Source of the DNA: Reichenbachiella versicolor
GTDB lineage: Bacteria > Bacteroidota > Bacteroidia > Cytophagales > Cyclobacteriaceae
DNA: 64,000 nucleotides
NCBI RefSeq assembly: GCF_003171675.1
Contig: NZ_QFZQ01000012.1
Coordinates: 62,001 to 126,000, forward strand
Direction: 5' to 3'
The first letter of the stretch is position 1, and the number at the start of each line of letters is the position of its first letter. The translations under genes were made by a program, and so were the position numbers. Shown here piece by piece: positions 38,451 to 46,454 of the stretch. The notes under the pieces are model-generated. The model had not been told where the DNA came from. It did no database searches and saw only the letters and a list, made by a program, of their open reading frames with translations.

Positions 38451-38634
38451 GAAACATGTGTGTTTTTATGTCCCCCGAAGTTGGGGGAAGCTAAAACATG
38501 CATGAATTAGCCTTCTGTAAACTCGGGGGAAGGAGAAACATACATGTTTCTTGTATCCCCGAGTTAGGGGTTTTGAAAAACATGTATGTTTCTATAATCC
38601 CCGAAGTCGGGGCATGATGAAACACGCATGTTTC
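38451..38634. repeat. 42-bp period array of two alternating palindromes
   Basis: Palindrome A (GAAACAT-nn-ATGTTTC type) occurs at 38451, 38493 (degenerate), 38535, about 38576 and 38619. Palindrome B (CCCCGA-AG-TCGGGG type) lies between the A copies at 38471, about 38513 (only the right half kept), 38557 and 38599. A and B centres are about 21 bp apart and the whole unit repeats every 42 bp or so. Several changes keep pairing through G-T wobbles. The flanks in the 524-nt gap 38226-38749 hold no gene I can support. It is not a CRISPR: no spacer diversity. Confidence 0.88.
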
Positions 38635-38749
38635 ATTATTTTCATATATTATCTTATTTGGAATCTGAGGCGTCCTGAAAAAGTTTTAAGTACGAATTGA
38701 TTAGAAGTAAAAAATTCAAGTTGTGTAATTAGAAGGATTATACCTTTTT

Positions 38750-39469
38750 CTACCCATTTAAGAACCTCTCAAGAAACTCGTCTTTTTTACGTGTGGAAAC
38801 GGGGATTTTTTGACCACTTTTCATGATAATGTGTCCGTTATTTTTATCATATCGATCTACGTAATTCATATTGACAAAATAGGACTGATGTGGTCTGACA
38901 AACATTTCTTGTAATAGCCGGTCTTCAAATTCCTTCAATGGTTTAGAAGCAATCACTGGTTTTCCATTAATAGGGTAAAAGGTAGTATAACCTTTGTCAG
39001 ACATACAGTATACCAACTCTTGAAGGTCAATGGCTTGAAAACTATCTTGCAAGCTAAGTATCAATTTATTGTTCCCCTTCTTTTTAGGTGCTGGTTTTAT
39101 ATTGTCTGAGGCCAGTGAAGCTAGTGCTTTGTCTACGGCTGTTTCGAGCTCTTCAATATCCACGGGCTTTAGGATATAGTCGATAGCTCCTTTTTTTAGA
39201 GCTTTTAGCGCATATTTCTCATGAGCAGTTGTGAAAATAATTCGGTGACTCATTTGATTCGTCTTTTCAATGAAATCAAAAGCATCTCCATCTGGAAGAT
39301 TGATATCAAGGAAAATCAAATCGGGTTTAGAAGCATTAGTTACTACTATGGCTTCATTGACAGAGCCACACTCTCCTATGATCACAAGGTCTTTGTCAAG
39401 TAATTCTATCAGTTCGATTAAACCTTTGCGGATATATGGTTCATCTTCAACTATTAATACTCGAGTCAT
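38750..39469 (-). CDS. LytTR family response regulator
   Basis: A 239-residue DNA-binding regulator. The receiver domain (about 3-115) has the acidic pair VEDE, the phospho-acceptor Asp55 in IFLDINLPD, the TTAH switch residues (about 80) and Lys101 in LKPVD. The LytTR domain (about 138-236) ends VSTRKKDEFLERFL and includes FVRPHQSYFVNMNYV, the typical family stretch. An upstream in-frame ATG at 39553 would place 28 extra residues inside the kinase gene; the ATG at 39469 gives the normal MTRVLIVEDEP beginning with a 23-nt overlap. It is the partner of the upstream sensor kinase. LytTR proteins bind direct repeats two helical turns apart. Confidence 0.92.
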   Translation of the reverse strand: MTRVLIVEDEPYIRKGLIELIELLDKDLVIIGECGSVNEAIVVTNASKPDLIFLDINLPDGDAFDFIEKTNQMSHRIIFTTAHEKYALKALKKGAIDYILKPVDIEELETAVDKALASLASDNIKPAPKKKGNNKLILSLQDSFQAIDLQELVYCMSDKGYTTFYPINGKPVIASKPLKEFEDRLLQEMFVRPHQSYFVNMNYVDRYDKNNGHIIMKSGQKIPVSTRKKDEFLERFLNG

Positions 39470-41654
39470 CTGTATTAGTTTTTTTGTAAGGTAATATGAG
39501 TGTGACAATGGTTCCTCTCTCGCCTTCAAGAGATCTATCCTTAATGGATACATCAGCAGGGACCTTGAACTCTTTGGTCATTATTTGCAACCTTTCCTTG
39601 GTAATGCTGGTAGAAAGTGATTCTTTTTCACGGGTTCTTTTTTGGTCATGAGCGTCAATACCCACTCCATTGTCTTGAATCGTACAGACTAATTTGACGC
39701 CTTCAAATTGAATGTTCACATCAATCTTTTTATTCTCTATACTTTCTGTGAATCCATGTTCTATAGAGTTCTCGATGAAGGGCTGAATCATCATCGGTGG
39801 GATTAGAATACTCTTTTGATCGATGTCACTATCCATTATGATATGATAATCATATTCGTTTTTGGCCCCCATGTTTTGAATGTTCAAGTAGTTTTCGATT
39901 GCGCTGATTTCTTTCTCGAGTAAGACTGTTTTGTCTCTGGAGTTTTCTAAGATCAATCGTAGCAGTCTAGAGAACTTGGAGAGGTAAACGATTGACTTCT
40001 TATATTCTTTATTGAGAATGATGCCTTGTAAGACTGACATGGCATTGAATATAAAATGAGGAGTCATCTGCGAGCGCAATAACTTTTGCTCTATTAAAAT
40101 GCTTTGGTTTATTGACTGTATGTTTCTAAGACGAAGTGAAAGAATAATAATGCCAAGCATCATAACCACGATAAAAAATATGGTGATAGCTACAAGTGTT
40201 TGCCTTTGAGATTCTTCTAAACTTTCGTCTTTGGTTTTTACCTCATCGACCAATATCAGTTCTCGTTTTTTGGCAGAGTCGAGTCTGGCCTTATATATAT
40301 AGTCATATTCCAGTTTTGAAATCTTTTTAATAGTTTCATGATTGTTAAGGCTGTCATCTAAGACTTTAAAAAGTAGATAGCTTTCATATGCTTTTTCAAA
40401 GTCACCCATTTGCTCATATATTTTTGCGAGTAACTGTGCAAAATTCCGCTTAGGGGGTAGTAGATCCATTTCATCTACCATTTGTTGACTTTTGAGTGCA
40501 TACTCAAGTGCTTCTTCATACTGTTCTCTAGAATAGAGAATCAAAGCAATTCCTATATAGTTTTTGAACAGCTCTTTTTTGTAGCCAATTGTTTCATTGA
40601 TGGCTTGTGCTTTTTTATACTTTTTTAAGGCTTGTTCATAATCTTTCGTCAGCACTTCTACGCCAGCTATATTATTTAGAACCCTGCTTATCTTTGACTT
40701 ATCATTGATTTGTTTTGCAATTTTCAATGCTTCATTGTAATACCCTAATGCTTTATCATAATTTGATTGAGCATTGTGTACGTTACCAATATTGCTTAGA
40801 TAGGATGCAATTTCTTTTTTCATACCTTGTGCCACACACATTTCTAGCCCCTTGTTGAAATAGTATAGGGCTTTATCATACTCCTTGTATTCTTTATACA
40901 ACACTCCAAGGCTTTCTAATAGGATAAATGATCTATAGGTGTTTCCGGGTTTTTCATAAATAGCGACAGCCTTGTTAAAGAACTCGAGCGCCTTTGGGAA
41001 ATCACCCATTTCAGTATAAGTCACTCCAATATTGATCAAGTTCCTCGCTTCTCTATATTCATTTTTTAAGTCCTTTTGGATCTCAAGTGACTTGAGGTAA
41101 TATTCTAGTGCTTCCTTTTGTTTGCCTTGTTCAGCGTAGATGTTGGCTATATTAGTAAGAGAACCTGCTATGCCAACTGGATCGTTAAGTAACAGGTCCG
41201 TTTTGTAAGATTTTTTATAATATTCAATGGCCTTATTGAAGTCTCCTTGAGCGTAGTAAACATTGCCAATACCATTTAGTGTATAAGAAATTCCCCTTGC
41301 CTGACCTAGAGAATCATAGGTGCTCAGGGACTGGTTGAAATACAATAGGGCAGCAGAATAGTTGGCTTTTTTCTTTTCCAAATACGCTTTGTAATAAAGT
41401 GTTTCTGCTTTGTTAACTACAAGGTTCAATTTGTCTTCTAGTTCTAAAGCAACTTGGACCAAACTATCAGCTCTGAATGTATCTATTTCATATATTTCAT
41501 AGATAATAGCATTCAATAGATCGACTTTATCGCGGTCTTCGTTTTGATACTTGGACAATTTATATTCCATCCTCTCTAGTGTTGAACCTTGTGCTAGTGC
41601 AGCAAAAGAAATGATTGAAAAAGCTATGATTAGATTAACCTTTTTCGAATTCAT
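39447..41654 (-). CDS. TPR-containing sensor histidine kinase, LytS/YpdA type
   Basis: From the ATG at 41654 the 735-residue protein begins with a signal peptide (MNSKKVNLIIAFSIISFAALAQ); an ATG at 41690 would add 12 residues. Ten or so TPR units fill about 60-440 in the periplasm, with copies such as ALEYYLKSLEIQKDL and ALGYYNEALKIAKQI. One membrane helix follows (about 485-510), then a His_kinase (PF06580-type) domain with MTPHFIFNAM (about 531) and an ATPase domain with PFIENSIEHGF (about 621) and DNGVGID (about 663). It should sense a peptide or protein partner through the TPRs and phosphorylate the LytTR regulator, whose gene it overlaps by 23 nt. Confidence 0.93.
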   Translation of the reverse strand: MNSKKVNLIIAFSIISFAALAQGSTLERMEYKLSKYQNEDRDKVDLLNAIIYEIYEIDTFRADSLVQVALELEDKLNLVVNKAETLYYKAYLEKKKANYSAALLYFNQSLSTYDSLGQARGISYTLNGIGNVYYAQGDFNKAIEYYKKSYKTDLLLNDPVGIAGSLTNIANIYAEQGKQKEALEYYLKSLEIQKDLKNEYREARNLINIGVTYTEMGDFPKALEFFNKAVAIYEKPGNTYRSFILLESLGVLYKEYKEYDKALYYFNKGLEMCVAQGMKKEIASYLSNIGNVHNAQSNYDKALGYYNEALKIAKQINDKSKISRVLNNIAGVEVLTKDYEQALKKYKKAQAINETIGYKKELFKNYIGIALILYSREQYEEALEYALKSQQMVDEMDLLPPKRNFAQLLAKIYEQMGDFEKAYESYLLFKVLDDSLNNHETIKKISKLEYDYIYKARLDSAKKRELILVDEVKTKDESLEESQRQTLVAITIFFIVVMMLGIIILSLRLRNIQSINQSILIEQKLLRSQMTPHFIFNAMSVLQGIILNKEYKKSIVYLSKFSRLLRLILENSRDKTVLLEKEISAIENYLNIQNMGAKNEYDYHIIMDSDIDQKSILIPPMMIQPFIENSIEHGFTESIENKKIDVNIQFEGVKLVCTIQDNGVGIDAHDQKRTREKESLSTSITKERLQIMTKEFKVPADVSIKDRSLEGERGTIVTLILPYKKTNTDDSSINS

Positions 41655-41746
41655 TGTGAGTCTATTTATTAGAATATTGTTTGCAGTCATTTCGTAATTT
41701 GAATCAATAAATCCATGGTTAGCATCCGGTATCAGTTCCGCTGAGG

Positions 41747-41777
41747 CGAATATTTATTGGTTCCCAGCGAATATAAA
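41747..41777. promoter_or_regulatory. CGAATAT direct repeat, candidate LytTR operator
   Basis: CGAATAT occurs at 41747 and 41768, exactly 21 bp apart, in the intergenic region between the kinase gene (minus) and the first gene of the hypothetical cluster (plus). A 31-nt segment here matches 25 positions of a second segment at 49284-49314 with the same 21-bp spacing. LytTR regulators bind direct repeats two helical turns apart, so this is a plausible site for the adjacent regulator. Binding is inferred, not shown. Confidence 0.45.
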
Positions 41778-41938
41778 GCCGATGTTTTAACATTTCTCTG
41801 TCTAGTATAATTTCACTTCAAGTTTTAGCTATACATCTTGGAACTAAGCATATAGGTGTTGCACAAATATTTAATCATTGGATTATTGAATGGTTACAAT
41901 AAAGAATTATACTAGTGGTTTACAATTAATATTTAATC

Positions 41939-42361
41939 ATGGCTCAGAAAGTAATTCACTCAGAGGAGGTCGCCCCAGGGGAACATAAAGAGATGTTCAA
42001 ATTTTTGATTAAAGAATCAGGGTTCTTTAAAACAAGATTTTACTTTTTTCATAAGCACGTTGAGACTGGAGAAAGACCTCAATTTGGAGTAAGGTATTTC
42101 GAAAGACAATACTTACCACAACTATTAGAATTCTTTGAAAAAGAAGATTTTGAAGGAATATTATCATTACCAGTAGGGGAATACGGTAAATGTGCTACCC
42201 AATTTATTACTCGGTATGTTAATTCAGGAAAAGTAGTTGGTTTTCAGCTAGAACAATCTACATCTCAAGCAACCGACTACTTGACACCTTCTAAAGTTTT
42301 TTTAGATGCCACTCCTCAATTAGTAGAAATAGCACAAAGAGTAGATCAGGAAATGGACTAA
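41939..42361 (+). CDS. Hypothetical protein
   Basis: A 140-residue soluble protein I do not recognise. It has no signal peptide or membrane helix. The N-terminal half is rich in Phe and charged residues (FKFLIKESGFFKTRFYFFHKH), followed by SLPVGEYGKCATQFITRYV near residue 76 with a single cysteine. It is the first gene of the plus-strand cluster 41.9-52 kb, and a CGAATAT direct repeat lies about 160 nt before its start. Its stop is followed by a GC-rich hairpin element (42362-42421). Confidence 0.65.
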   Translation: MAQKVIHSEEVAPGEHKEMFKFLIKESGFFKTRFYFFHKHVETGERPQFGVRYFERQYLPQLLEFFEKEDFEGILSLPVGEYGKCATQFITRYVNSGKVVGFQLEQSTSQATDYLTPSKVFLDATPQLVEIAQRVDQEMD

Positions 42362-42421
42362 TCGCAGGGCGATAGCCTTTTGGGTTTAATTCCCCGTGCT
42401 TTGGGTCGGGGAGTTTCATTA
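42362..42421 (+). repeat. Post-gene element, copy 1, with terminator-like hairpin
   Basis: Directly after the TAA, the sequence runs GCAGGGCGATAG ... TTTTGGGTTTAATTCCCC, then a TCCCCG/CGGGGA stem (42391-42412) ahead of a T-rich stretch. Related sequence follows or separates other genes at 43358, 44834 and 61536. The hairpin could be a terminator, but the T-run is weak. Confidence 0.45.
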
Positions 42422-42456
42422 ACAGGTTGATTGTATATCACAAAAACATTATCGAA

Positions 42457-42813
42457 ATGAAAATGCAATTATTGAAAGAGTATGACTCACTGGAAAAAAT
42501 CATGGAGTACCTCAAGGGTCAGATGGATTATGATATATCTATCGAAGCAGACCAATGGATCACCGATGGATCATTGATGCTGACTATTGGTAAAAAGTGT
42601 ATTATCGTGAAAAAATCAGCTACAGCTGGAGCAAAAATTGAATTGCTAGAATCCTCTATCATTGACATTCATCCAGTTACGCCTCACAAGTTTCTGGATA
42701 GAGCACTTATGAGAGGAATATTGGCTATGATAGTAAATAGTATCATCTCTAGCTCTCAAGTAGCCGTAGCTCAAGAGGTGAATAACTTATTGACAGAAAT
42801 TGAGGTGAAATGA
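42457..42813 (+). CDS. Hypothetical protein
   Basis: A 118-residue protein of unknown function. The ATG at 42457 (MKMQLLKEYDSLEKIMEYLK) is preferred; a TTG at 42427 would add ten residues. The middle has beta-rich sequence with GKKCIIVKKSA, and the end is helical (LAMIVNSIISSSQVAVAQEVNNLL). There is no signal peptide. The next gene's ATG overlaps its TGA by 4 nt (ATGATG), so the two are translationally coupled and may act together. Confidence 0.65.
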   Translation: MKMQLLKEYDSLEKIMEYLKGQMDYDISIEADQWITDGSLMLTIGKKCIIVKKSATAGAKIELLESSIIDIHPVTPHKFLDRALMRGILAMIVNSIISSSQVAVAQEVNNLLTEIEVK

Positions 42814-43310
42814 TGGAGCAAAATACATTTAGATATCATAGTGTCAGTAGTTTTTCTTTTCAGACATTCATACCAGCAATAGCTTCTTTTGGTTTGTCGT
42901 ATTACTGCTATGAGTACCAGGCAGGAATTCGATATAGGTCTTTGCGGGTTTTAGAATATCCCACAAGCTACTATGTCACTACCTTGATAGGGGTTGTAAT
43001 TTTGGTCTATGCTCTATATCAGCTTATTCAGCACGGTACTAGTAGTGGAGGTGATATCAGGTTGAGTCACGATTACTTTACTTTTCCGAAAAAGAGAGAA
43101 TCGATCAAGGTAAAATATGATGACATCAATCAATATGAATTCAAAGATGACTCAGACGATGGTGAATCTGTTGTGATTTATACTAGGACGGATAAAAAGA
43201 AGTATCAGTTTTTCCATGATTATTTTGAATCGACAAAGGATTATCTGGCTTTCAAAAGAGGAATACAACAGGCTCGTTCTAAAGAAGACTCTGATTCATC
43301 TCAAGTCTGA
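42810..43310 (+). CDS. Hypothetical membrane protein
   Basis: A 166-residue protein with two hydrophobic segments, about residues 15-35 and 54-72 (TTLIGVVILVYALYQLI), followed by a cytoplasmic region (about 80-166) that looks like a small beta-domain: DIRLSHDYFTFPKKRESIKVKYDDINQYEF. Such two-helix-plus-beta proteins resemble the bacterial PH-domain type, but I cannot confirm this. It overlaps the preceding gene by 4 nt. Confidence 0.65.
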   Translation: MMEQNTFRYHSVSSFSFQTFIPAIASFGLSYYCYEYQAGIRYRSLRVLEYPTSYYVTTLIGVVILVYALYQLIQHGTSSGGDIRLSHDYFTFPKKRESIKVKYDDINQYEFKDDSDDGESVVIYTRTDKKKYQFFHDYFESTKDYLAFKRGIQQARSKEDSDSSQV

Positions 43311-43357
43311 ATATACGGAATGCATAAGATAATGACACAAAACAGTACGTTTGAACA

Positions 43358-43398
43358 GCTCAGCAATAGATTTTGGTTGGTCTCTTAAACGAGCTTTA
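43358..43398 (+). repeat. Post-gene element, copy 2 (diverged)
   Basis: CTCAGCAATAGATTTTGGTT followed by TCTTAA aligns with the copy at 44834, which begins CTCAGCGATAGTTTTTGGTT. It lies in the gap between the membrane-protein gene and the lipoprotein start at 43408. This also favours the later start for that lipoprotein. Confidence 0.4.
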
Positions 43399-43407
43399 TA
43401 CAAGTGT

Positions 43408-44391
43408 ATGCTCTACCCTAGAAAAACTAAGAAATCTGCGCTATGCTTTACTTGGCTACTGTTATTCATAGGGATAAGTTTATCGGCTTGCCAAGATCAA
43501 AAGCCCATAAGTGGAAATGGTTTGGAACACTATACTATTATTGATTCGATTAATACTGTAAAGGACGTGCAAATACTAATTGATAGTATTGGGGGTAAAA
43601 GTTTTAAAGCTAGTAGAATTCAGGATCTACAGTTTTATCATCATGGAGGTGAAGATTGTGTCAATATAGCAGATTCATTGGGTATTGATCAGTCATTCTA
43701 TAAAACAGATTTTGACCAAAATGGCTTTTTGGATTTATTGGTAATTGGAATGGGTCAGCAGTTTGGTGTAATAGCAGTTATGAGCTACCCGAATGATTCA
43801 TTAGAATTACATTCCCTTACTAAAAATGGAGCTTTTCAAGACTGTGTGTTTCCAATGGTGACAGATCAGGGCTACATAAACTTATATTATCAGCAATATC
43901 ATCCAGATAATTCTGAACAGTTAGGATTGTCCAATGTCAAGCTGATTTACCAGTATGGTGGATTTATTGAATACAATGCAAAACCTACTGGCTATTCAAT
44001 TAGGAAAATAGAATTTAGAACTGATTACTGTGCTGAATTATGCCCCGTTTTTTCTTTAAGCTTAGAAAAAGAAACTAAGTCAATGTTTCGGGCTGTCGCT
44101 TACAATTTTAAAGATGAGGATGATTCGACAGTGTTTCAAATGCTGTTGCCAGCAGAGATATGGGAAGAGTATTCAAATCTTTTGAACTATATGGACTTCC
44201 CAAGTTTGCAGGATTCCTACAGTGTGGACTGGACAGATGACCAAGAAGGATTGTTGACTATATACTACGGTGAGAATAAGATAAAAACTATCAGTGACTA
44301 TGGTTTACAGGGTACCTATGGTTTGAAGTTGCTCTACGATAGATTATTCAACCTAAGAGAACATCATAACTGGATAAAAGAATATGAGTAA
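43408..44391 (+). CDS. Lipoprotein with DUF6438-like domain
   Basis: From the ATG at 43408 the 327-residue product starts with a lipoprotein signal (hydrophobic LLLFIGISLSAC, Cys about 28). A TTG at 43351 would add 19 residues without a signal role. The C-terminal part fits the DUF6438 pattern: IRKIEFRTDYCAELCPVFSLSLE with CxxxCP (about 197-218). An upstream segment FDQNGFLDLLVIG resembles a single calcium-loop-like FG-GAP strand. The function of DUF6438 is unknown. The gene overlaps the next by 8 nt. Confidence 0.72.
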   Translation: MLYPRKTKKSALCFTWLLLFIGISLSACQDQKPISGNGLEHYTIIDSINTVKDVQILIDSIGGKSFKASRIQDLQFYHHGGEDCVNIADSLGIDQSFYKTDFDQNGFLDLLVIGMGQQFGVIAVMSYPNDSLELHSLTKNGAFQDCVFPMVTDQGYINLYYQQYHPDNSEQLGLSNVKLIYQYGGFIEYNAKPTGYSIRKIEFRTDYCAELCPVFSLSLEKETKSMFRAVAYNFKDEDDSTVFQMLLPAEIWEEYSNLLNYMDFPSLQDSYSVDWTDDQEGLLTIYYGENKIKTISDYGLQGTYGLKLLYDRLFNLREHHNWIKEYE

Positions 44392-44833
44392 GCAAAAAAG
44401 ACTACCTACAGGGATGCCATTGCATTCTATAGAGCGCGTCTTCAAGCAAGAATTGGATAGATACTCCAATCAATTGATTTTGGAAGTCAAATCGGTACTA
44501 AATAGAAAGTTTGAAGAAAGTATTTCGAATGCTGTTGTAGAGATATTTCCAGATGAATTTGGGGATGGCTTTTTGTCTATGGGAATACATCTGGAGGGAA
44601 GTGTTATCACTTATATTCCTTTGGTAGAAGAGGCTCGAGATATGCCTTTGATTGATGTTCAGGCTTATGAAGGAGAAATGGACTTAGTGGATAAAATAGT
44701 GGACTGGACTAAACAATGGTGTGCCGAATGCTGGTGGAAGGCAGGAGGCTGGGACTGGGCTGTTCCCACATCATTGCAAGGACATTCTGGATTTGGCAAC
44801 GGGGATGCCATACAGCTAACAAGTAAAGTTTAA
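44384..44833 (+). CDS. Hypothetical acidic protein
   Basis: A 149-residue soluble protein with no recognised family. It is acidic in its middle part (SNAVVEIFPDEFGDGFLSMG, MPLIDVQAYEGEMDLVDKIVDW) and has a tryptophan-rich segment QWCAECWWKAGGWDWAVP near residue 112. Size, acidity and place among other orphan genes resemble immunity or effector-neutralising proteins of polymorphic toxin loci, but no toxin is in sight, so this is a weak inference. Its ATG overlaps the upstream lipoprotein gene by 8 nt. Confidence 0.65.
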   Translation: MSKQKRLPTGMPLHSIERVFKQELDRYSNQLILEVKSVLNRKFEESISNAVVEIFPDEFGDGFLSMGIHLEGSVITYIPLVEEARDMPLIDVQAYEGEMDLVDKIVDWTKQWCAECWWKAGGWDWAVPTSLQGHSGFGNGDAIQLTSKV

Positions 44834-44884
44834 TCTCAGCGATAGTTTTTGGTTTAATTCCTCCTTAAGGTATGGGGCTTTATT
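44834..44884 (+). repeat. Post-gene element, copy 3
   Basis: Directly after the stop codon the sequence CTCAGCGATAGTTTTTGGTT then TAATTCCTCC matches the element after the gene ending at 42361. A CCTTAAGG palindrome is included. The element ends next to TTCGGTAGAT (44883-44892), a 10-mer also found just before the start at 45345. Confidence 0.42.
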
Positions 44885-44894
44885 CGGTAGATAT

Positions 44895-45308
44895 ATGCGT
44901 ATAAGATTAGAAGATTTAAAACAGAAGAATTTAGGAAGTAGCTATAAAACTCAAGTTGTCATAAAAGGAAAGTCTATAGATATTGATATAGATCCGGATG
45001 ATTTAGAGATAGGTGAGACACTAGAGATAGTCAATAAAATATTGGCCGGTTTTGAGGAGTATGAAGCAGAAGCCAAACAGGTTTTAGCTGATAACTTTCT
45101 TGAAACCTACAATGACAATTGGAGGGAGGATAATGAACCGATCTTAACAGCAAAAGAGTTTATTCAGAATTTGACTTTGGATGGGATTAATTTCTTGTCA
45201 AATACTGTCGATATTTTCTATACAGACAATGATATGTTTGATGGGCATTCTTTAATAGCCCAATCATTGGATGGAGAAAAATTTGATAGCGCTATGATGT
45301 ATGGTTAA
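44895..45308 (+). CDS. DUF2262-like protein
   Basis: A 137-residue acidic soluble protein. The second half, ETYNDNWREDNEPILTAKEF followed by a block of beta strands and DMFDGHSLIAQSLDGEKFDS, agrees with the pattern I recall for DUF2262 (YNDxWRDE ... DGDxFxGHxI). The function of that family is unknown. The C-terminal module of the gene at 45710 has a parallel layout. The sequence TTCGGTAGAT lies just before its start, as before the next gene. Confidence 0.65.
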   Translation: MRIRLEDLKQKNLGSSYKTQVVIKGKSIDIDIDPDDLEIGETLEIVNKILAGFEEYEAEAKQVLADNFLETYNDNWREDNEPILTAKEFIQNLTLDGINFLSNTVDIFYTDNDMFDGHSLIAQSLDGEKFDSAMMYG

Positions 45309-45344
45309 AGGTTAGTTGAGTCGTTTTACATTCAATTTCGGTAG

Positions 45345-45710
45345 ATGAAAAAAACTATACTCGCCATACTATTTCTATCAATGTTGTTTGTAGCAGGATT
45401 TCTCTTAATTTTTGAAAGAGGTGAAATAGATGGAGGAAAGTCCCCAGATGGGCAGTTTTCTGTTTATGCTGTGAAACATTTCTATACTATTTTCTTACCG
45501 GTGATGCCTGGTCAGAGTAGTGATCTGCCGGGAAGAATTTATCTAAGAGACAATGTTCAAGAAAGAGTAATCAAGAGTACTAATACACCAAGGGTCTCTA
45601 AAATATGGGATGCAGAATGGTACGACAATCGAGTGGAATTTGGTAGAGGTGATGAATCCTTCGAGATACTTCTTCCTAGAAAAATTGATAATGCAAAATT
45701 GAACAAATAA
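45345..45710 (+). CDS. Hypothetical single-pass membrane protein
   Basis: A 121-residue protein with an N-terminal hydrophobic segment (about 4-24, ILAILFLSMLFVAGFLLIF), either an uncleaved anchor or a signal peptide. The rest is a small beta-rich extracytoplasmic domain with KSPDGQFSVYAVKHF and IWDAEWYDNRVEFG. Function unknown. Its stop overlaps the next start by one base (TAATG), so the two are likely coupled. Confidence 0.62.
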   Translation: MKKTILAILFLSMLFVAGFLLIFERGEIDGGKSPDGQFSVYAVKHFYTIFLPVMPGQSSDLPGRIYLRDNVQERVIKSTNTPRVSKIWDAEWYDNRVEFGRGDESFEILLPRKIDNAKLNK

Positions 45711-46450
45711 TGCAAAAGGACTATCACAAAGATTATAATGAGTTTTCTAATGAATTTAGAAGATCAGACGCGTCTAGAGACAGCGTGGAGAAGTTATACG
45801 ACTTACTCTATGAACTACAAGAGATAGATAAAACTCAGAGCGAAAGCCTGATTCTTTCTAATATCTATAGCCTTCTTGGCTTTCATCAATCGGCCTATGA
45901 TGTATTTGCAGCCACGGCTGATTTGAGTATCCGTAAAAACAAAGCAAAGTTCCAAGTCATGAAAGACAAAGCCTCTTCTCATAAAGACACTTTTGTGATT
46001 AAAGACATCAGAAAACTCAAAGAAAAATTGATACCTATTGAAGTGTCTATAGAGGATTTTATCTTGTCAAGTCAATCTAGTAATAGCTTTAAACTTATTG
46101 AAAAAGAAGTCATCATATTCAATAAGAAACTTGGTCACCAGAGGTTAGAAATCCAAACCCCTAATGACAAACTGGAGAAGCACTTTGATGCTGTTTTGAC
46201 TCAATTACGTTGGCTTGCTGATTGTAAGGAAGATTTGATCCGCTATTACAATAGCCATTTGAGTGAACAAGTTCAAGGAAAGGCAGATGAGGACTGGTAC
46301 TATACTTTAGAGGTATATAGAGTTAAGATTACTGTAGGTGATGGTGGTAATGTGTATTCTGATATTACCTGTGCTGATATAAATGAGGATCATATATTGG
46401 ATATTGAAACTGATGGTGAAACAATATATTCAATGAGTTTTGATGGTTAG
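45710..46450 (+). CDS. Hypothetical protein with C-terminal DUF2262/DUF6985-like module
   Basis: A 246-residue soluble protein. The first two thirds are helical (YDLLYELQEIDKTQSESLI, IRKLKEKLIPIEVSIED). The last 75 residues, LIRYYNSHLSE ... WYYTLEVYRVKITVG ... NEDHILDIETDG ... YSMSFDG, parallel the C-terminus of the product at 44895: helix with YN, beta strands, a His-containing strand, then a DGE turn and final glycine. I infer common ancestry; formal assignment needs a profile search. It overlaps the next gene's longer possible start by 11 nt. Confidence 0.65.
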   Translation: MQKDYHKDYNEFSNEFRRSDASRDSVEKLYDLLYELQEIDKTQSESLILSNIYSLLGFHQSAYDVFAATADLSIRKNKAKFQVMKDKASSHKDTFVIKDIRKLKEKLIPIEVSIEDFILSSQSSNSFKLIEKEVIIFNKKLGHQRLEIQTPNDKLEKHFDAVLTQLRWLADCKEDLIRYYNSHLSEQVQGKADEDWYYTLEVYRVKITVGDGGNVYSDITCADINEDHILDIETDGETIYSMSFDG

Positions 46451-46454
46451 GGTG

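Noticed and set aside
39470-39553. Longer N-terminus of the LytTR regulator
   Set aside because: The 28 extra residues lie inside the kinase gene and do not belong to the receiver domain, which begins MTRVLIVEDE at 39469.
42362-44884. Integron-type attC sites for the post-gene elements
   Set aside because: No GTTRRRY / RYYYAAC core pair is found in the elements and no integron integrase is in the window.
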